Shown here: piece by piece, positions 60,466 to 64,000 of the stretch
Layout: every line of letters starts with the position of its first letter
How positions within the stretch are numbered: the stretch's first letter is position 1
NCBI RefSeq assembly: GCF_036812735.1
Contig: NZ_CP117523.1
Span: 3,472,001 to 3,536,000, forward strand
Source: Terrisporobacter glycolicus ATCC 14880 = DSM 1288
Lineage (GTDB): Bacteria; Bacillota; Clostridia; Peptostreptococcales; Peptostreptococcaceae
Direction: 5' to 3'
DNA length: 64,000 bases
Notes under the pieces: model-generated
What the model saw: the letters and a program-made list of their open reading frames with translations, nothing else
What the model was told of the DNA's origin: nothing
The model's database searches: none
Program-made: the position numbers and the translations under genes

Positions 60466-62035
60466 AATATTCGCCCTCCCCTGTATAAGCTAGAGTAAAC
60501 TCTTCATCACTACTGTTTGGAGGTAGTATATTAGATAACCTTCCTTCACATAAAACTGCCACTCTATCACTGATTCTTTTCAATTCTTCTAATTCACTAG
60601 AAATTACTACTACTGTCATATTATTTTTTTCATTCATTTCAAGTATCATGTCCAAAATTTTTTCTTTTGCACCTATATCAACTCCACGAGTAGGTTCTAG
60701 AAGAAATAAAATTTTAGGATTCATACACAAAGCTCTAGCTATACAAATTTTTTGTTGATTTCCGCCACTTAGTTGCATAACTTCCTGATTTTTGTCTACG
60801 CATTTTATTTCTAATCTTTCTATATAATTCTCAACTGTATCATTTATTTTTTCTTTGTCTTTTATTTTAAATAATTTCATTATTTTCTTTAAAAATTTAT
60901 TTTTCCCATATAATCCCGAGAAAACTATATTGTCTTCTACAGAATGTTCCATAAGCAATCCCATTTTTTTTCTGTCATCTGGAATTAAAAATATACCTTT
61001 GTTAATATTCCTCCTTATATTACTAACATTAATAATTTCATCTTCCATAATTACAGTACCCTCAGATGGAAATAGTCCCATAATTCCATATCCTAATGCC
61101 AACTTACCATGACCAGATAAGGATGTAATTCCTAATATCTCACCTTCTTTTATATCTAAATCGATTCCCCTAAGCTCTTCTCCTGGCATATTTACAAAGA
61201 AATTCTTCATTGTAAGTATCTTTTCATTTTTATTTTTTTTACTATCTCGTTTAGTTTTAATAACTTCATAACCCATCATGGCATGTGTTAACTTTTTTAT
61301 AGTCATTTCTTCTTTTTTATATTGTGTTACTATATGACCATCCCTAAATACAGTAACCCTGTCACATATGTCCTTTATCTCATGTAACCTATGAGATACA
61401 AATATTATTGTCATTCCATTGTTTGCTAAGTTTTTTATAACTTGCATAAGTTTTTTTGAATCTTCTTCATTTAATACTGCTGTTGGTTCATCCAATAATA
61501 ATATTTTTAGTTTATCGTTATCTATTTCTCTAGCAATTTCTACAAATTGCATAGCATTTACTGATAAGTTTTTTATTAATAATTCTGCATCAATATTAAA
61601 TCCTAGTTTTTTCAGAATTTCTCTAGCTTCTTCACTATTTTTATTTTTATCTATATATGCTAAATTTTTGCCTAGAATTTTTTGTGTACTTTTAATTTTA
61701 TTTTCCCTTGTAAGTTTGATATTTTCCCATACACTCATTTCTGGTAATAAAGTGAATTCTTGATGAATCATACCCATACCACATTTTATTGATTTTTCTG
61801 GACTATCCATATTTACAATATTTCCATCAACTATTATATCACCTTCATAGCCCCCACTATGTTTTATAACTGAATTACCAAATAAAATATTCATAAAAGT
61901 ACTTTTCCCTGATCCATTAGGTCCTATAATTCCATGTATTTCTCCCTGTTTTATTTGTAGATTAATATCATGTAGTACCTGTACATTTCCAAAATATTTA
62001 TTTAAATTTCTAATTTCCAGTGCAAATTTTTCCAC
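60434..62035 (-). CDS. ABC transporter ATPase with two nucleotide-binding domains
   Basis: This 533-aa protein carries two ABC domains, as in RbsA/YufO. The first has GPNGSGKSTFMNILFG, LSVNAMQFVEIAR (degraded signature) and LLLDEPTAVLNEED. The second has ITSLSGHGKLALGYG (degenerate Walker A), LSGGNQQKICIARAL, and FLLEPTRGVDIGAK. The second Walker A being weak is usual for this family. Start is GTG at 62035 after GAGGT. The binding protein gene lies upstream with an attenuating hairpin between. Confidence 0.88.
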   Translation of the reverse strand: MEKFALEIRNLNKYFGNVQVLHDINLQIKQGEIHGIIGPNGSGKSTFMNILFGNSVIKHSGGYEGDIIVDGNIVNMDSPEKSIKCGMGMIHQEFTLLPEMSVWENIKLTRENKIKSTQKILGKNLAYIDKNKNSEEAREILKKLGFNIDAELLIKNLSVNAMQFVEIAREIDNDKLKILLLDEPTAVLNEEDSKKLMQVIKNLANNGMTIIFVSHRLHEIKDICDRVTVFRDGHIVTQYKKEEMTIKKLTHAMMGYEVIKTKRDSKKNKNEKILTMKNFFVNMPGEELRGIDLDIKEGEILGITSLSGHGKLALGYGIMGLFPSEGTVIMEDEIINVSNIRRNINKGIFLIPDDRKKMGLLMEHSVEDNIVFSGLYGKNKFLKKIMKLFKIKDKEKINDTVENYIERLEIKCVDKNQEVMQLSGGNQQKICIARALCMNPKILFLLEPTRGVDIGAKEKILDMILEMNEKNNMTVVVISSELEELKRISDRVAVLCEGRLSNILPPNSSDEEFTLAYTGEGEYYENQEASNNN

Positions 62036-62061
62036 TTTTATTCTACCTCTCTGCTTAATTA

Positions 62062-62120
62062 AAAATAGGTTAATACAAAATATATTTATAATAAATATTA
62101 TATTTTGATTAACCTATTTT
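62062..62120 (-). terminator. attenuating hairpin between the binding protein and ATPase genes
   Basis: A long imperfect stem (62062-62082 with 62101-62120) followed on the minus strand by TTTTTAATT. Such hairpins usually keep binding protein expression higher than that of the membrane parts. Confidence 0.65.
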
Positions 62121-62189
62121 CTTTTATATTTTAATTTTTAGGAAAACTTACTTATTATAAATTAGCATGATTTTATTTTTTATTAATTC

Positions 62190-63320
62190 TTAATAGAAAA
62201 TTGATTCCATTAACATTACGAAGTAGTTATCAAAAGTTTTTCCTTTATCTTCTAATTTAGTATAATCAACTTCTACTCCGAATTTTTCTTTAGTTAATTC
62301 ATTTAATTTTTTTGCATCTTTATAGTCAAAGTCATTTTCAATGACTTCTTTAGCAACTTCTACTGCAAATTGTGGCATATAAACAGTTACAGGTATTGGC
62401 CATCCTGAAAGTCTACCTTTCATACCAGCTGAATCAACCTTTTCACTTATCATATTATTTATTTTATCAAAATTAGATTGATCCTCTTCACTTATTTCAA
62501 GTCCAAGAACTGTTGGATAAGCTTGAGTAGGTGTTGGACAACATTGTTCAGCTACTGTATATTTTAAGTTTAATGCTTCTTTTATTATTACATCATACAT
62601 TGGACAATTTGAACCAAATATATTAGTATCTTTCCCATATTTCTTTATTTGTCTTGGTATATCTTCTTGTAAAAATTGTTGCATAGCTTCCACACTATCT
62701 CCTGTTTGTGGATCTGGTGTTACAACTTCAACAAATTTCATACCTAATTTTTTACAAGTTTCTTTCATCTTGTCTTTTCTAGCAGATATTAATGGCTTAG
62801 ATAAGTGAGTTGGGAATGAGTAGTGAACAAAAGTTTTAGCTCCCATTTTATTTGCTTTTTCAACTATAGTTCTTCCTCTTTCTAGCCAGTTAGTATCTAA
62901 GTTTAAGTCTATATATTTACTCATCATTTCTGGCTCATCAAATATTGGAGCAGTTATTGTAAGTATATCTGGATTTTTTTCTTTAATTTGTTGGAATGCA
63001 GGTATTAATCCTGATTGTCCTGATGAAACAACCACAGCTTTCATAAGTGGGTCGTCTGCTGCTGATACTATTGTACTTATACATGTTTCTATTTCTTCTT
63101 CAAAGTTTTCAGGTAAAGTTAAATGTTTTACTATTTCTGGGTATTTCTTAGCCATTTCTTCACCAGCACGGTACTCATCTTCACTTGTTGACAAAGTAGG
63201 TGTAACAATTGCTATATGATATTCATCTTTACTATTCTTTTCTCCCCCGCTTTGTGTACATCCCGTTAAAAACGTTACCATCATTACTGCCGATAATAAT
63301 ACTGATAATAATTTCTTCAT
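62190..63320 (-). CDS. DUF3798-type substrate-binding lipoprotein
   Basis: The start at 63320 (MKKLLSVL) follows GGAGG with a 6-nt spacer; the frame to 63335 is too long. The lipoprotein signal ends TFLTGC. The mature part has IAIVTPTLSTSEDEYRAGEEMAKKYP, VVSSGQSGLIPAFQQIKEKNPD and a periplasmic-binding fold similar to BmpA/PnrA. The DUF3798 assignment is from memory of the family pattern. The ligand is unknown. It is the first gene in the import operon. Confidence 0.8.
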   Translation of the reverse strand: MKKLLSVLLSAVMMVTFLTGCTQSGGEKNSKDEYHIAIVTPTLSTSEDEYRAGEEMAKKYPEIVKHLTLPENFEEEIETCISTIVSAADDPLMKAVVVSSGQSGLIPAFQQIKEKNPDILTITAPIFDEPEMMSKYIDLNLDTNWLERGRTIVEKANKMGAKTFVHYSFPTHLSKPLISARKDKMKETCKKLGMKFVEVVTPDPQTGDSVEAMQQFLQEDIPRQIKKYGKDTNIFGSNCPMYDVIIKEALNLKYTVAEQCCPTPTQAYPTVLGLEISEEDQSNFDKINNMISEKVDSAGMKGRLSGWPIPVTVYMPQFAVEVAKEVIENDFDYKDAKKLNELTKEKFGVEVDYTKLEDKGKTFDNYFVMLMESIFY

Positions 63321-63434
63321 CCTCATCCTCCACATAATATATTCATTCTAATTATATGAAGCATCTTATACAAAGTAAATATTATTATTAAAACTATAAA
63401 TATATATAAAATTATATGCATATAGTCTATAAAT

Positions 63435-63475
63435 AGGGGTTATATATAGATTTTTTCTATATATAACCCCTTTAA
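63435..63475. terminator. hairpin between the import operon and the dipeptidase gene
   Basis: A perfect 15-bp stem (63435-63449 with 63457-63471) follows the dipeptidase stop. T runs on both sides are weak, but stem strength supports termination. Confidence 0.6.
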
Positions 63476-63496
63476 AAACAAATATTTATTTCCAAT

Positions 63497-64000
63497 TTAT
63501 AATAATTCTTTAAACAATCTTAAAGCATTTTTATAAAATACTTTCTCTATATCTTCTTCTCTAAAACCCGACTTCTTCATTTCATCATAAATTAACTGCA
63601 TCTTTGATGAATTTTCAAATTCTAAAGGACAATCTATACCATCAAAGTCACTACCAATTCCCACACAGTCTATCCCACCAGTATTAGATATATATTTAAT
63701 ATTATTAATAATATCTTCAATCTTACTAATATCGTTAGATTTATAATTATTATTTAAAAATGAAGAATAAAAATTTACGCCAATAACCCCACCTCTTTCT
63801 CCTATTTTTTTTATCATATCATCTGTTAAATTTCTTTGATGAGAACACACATTTCTAGCATTGGAATGGCTAGCAATAAAAGGCTTGCTCGTATTATTAT
63901 AAACATCATAAATTCCATCATCTGATAAATGAGAAACATCTATAATCATTCCTAAACTCTCCATCTCATTTATAAATTCAAACCCTTTTTCTTTTAAACC
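63497..64000 (-). CDS. membrane dipeptidase family M19 (partial)
   Basis: The frame is open to the window end; the N-terminal part is missing. The visible part has MIIDVSHLSDDGIYDVY, PFIASHSNARNVCSHQRNLTDD, and GIGSDFDG, which carry the zinc-site His and Asp of renal-dipeptidase-like enzymes (M19). They cleave dipeptides, including D-residue ones. It lies 160 nt upstream of the import operon in the same direction, so the transporter may import peptides or amino acids it acts upon. That is inference. Confidence 0.85.
   Translation of the reverse strand, partial: GLKEKGFEFINEMESLGMIIDVSHLSDDGIYDVYNNTSKPFIASHSNARNVCSHQRNLTDDMIKKIGERGGVIGVNFYSSFLNNNYKSNDISKIEDIINNIKYISNTGGIDCVGIGSDFDGIDCPLEFENSSKMQLIYDEMKKSGFREEDIEKVFYKNALRLFKELL

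Overview
The window looks like chromosomal DNA of a low-GC, spore-forming Clostridia species. Peptostreptococcaceae is my best guess from gene content and order, but it is an inference. AT-rich intergenic DNA, strong AGGAGG-type ribosome sites, U-tailed hairpin terminators, CgeB-type spore glycosyltransferases, AddAB instead of RecBCD, and cobalamin riboswitches all fit. Nearly every gene lies on the minus strand. I see no rRNA, tRNA, insertion sequence, prophage or CRISPR array.

Layout. (1) 1-2500: a partial GltD-like iron-sulfur flavoenzyme and methionine gamma-lyase. (2) 2500-21960: a probable spore-surface island. It holds four small Gly/Cys-rich two-helix membrane peptides (a fifth lies at 26.5 kb; one has only 58 codons), three related beta-rich proteins, three CgeB-like glycosyltransferases, GT2 and rhamnosyltransferase-type enzymes, a heparinase-II/III-like lyase, WecB and WecC (UDP-ManNAcA), RfbF and RfbG plus an SDR reductase (CDP-6-deoxyhexose). 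Upstream of almost every transcription unit here I find a CATAnnnTA box, usually 15-17 nt from an AC. This is the sigma-K promoter pattern, so the island is probably expressed in the mother cell late in sporulation. (3) 22129-26015: an alginate-type O-acetylation module (AlgJ-like, MBOAT, DUF4358 lipoprotein, SGNH protein). (4) 26.5-33.7 kb: a lone acyl carrier protein and two tandem paralogous BtuFCD vitamin B12 importers, each behind its own cobalamin riboswitch. (5) 33.7-40.5 kb: housekeeping genes (NdpA-like protein, RluA-family synthase, YbaK-like deacylase, NAD kinase, YfcE-like phosphoesterase, AI-2E-family exporter, CorC/HlyC protein). (6) 40.6-57.8 kb: an intergenic RNA candidate, then a tightly coupled seven-gene DNA-repair operon. 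Its last four genes are addB, addA, sbcD and sbcC. Its first three encode an AddB-like protein without a P-loop, an SF1A helicase, and a Cas4/RecB-like nuclease with a four-Cys motif. (7) 57.9-64 kb: a small membrane protein, a sugar/nucleoside-type ABC importer with a DUF3798 lipoprotein, and a partial membrane dipeptidase.

The two most original items are the sigma-K-linked spore-surface island with its small Gly/Cys-rich peptide family, and the three-gene helicase/scaffold/nuclease set fused to the addBA-sbcDC operon.
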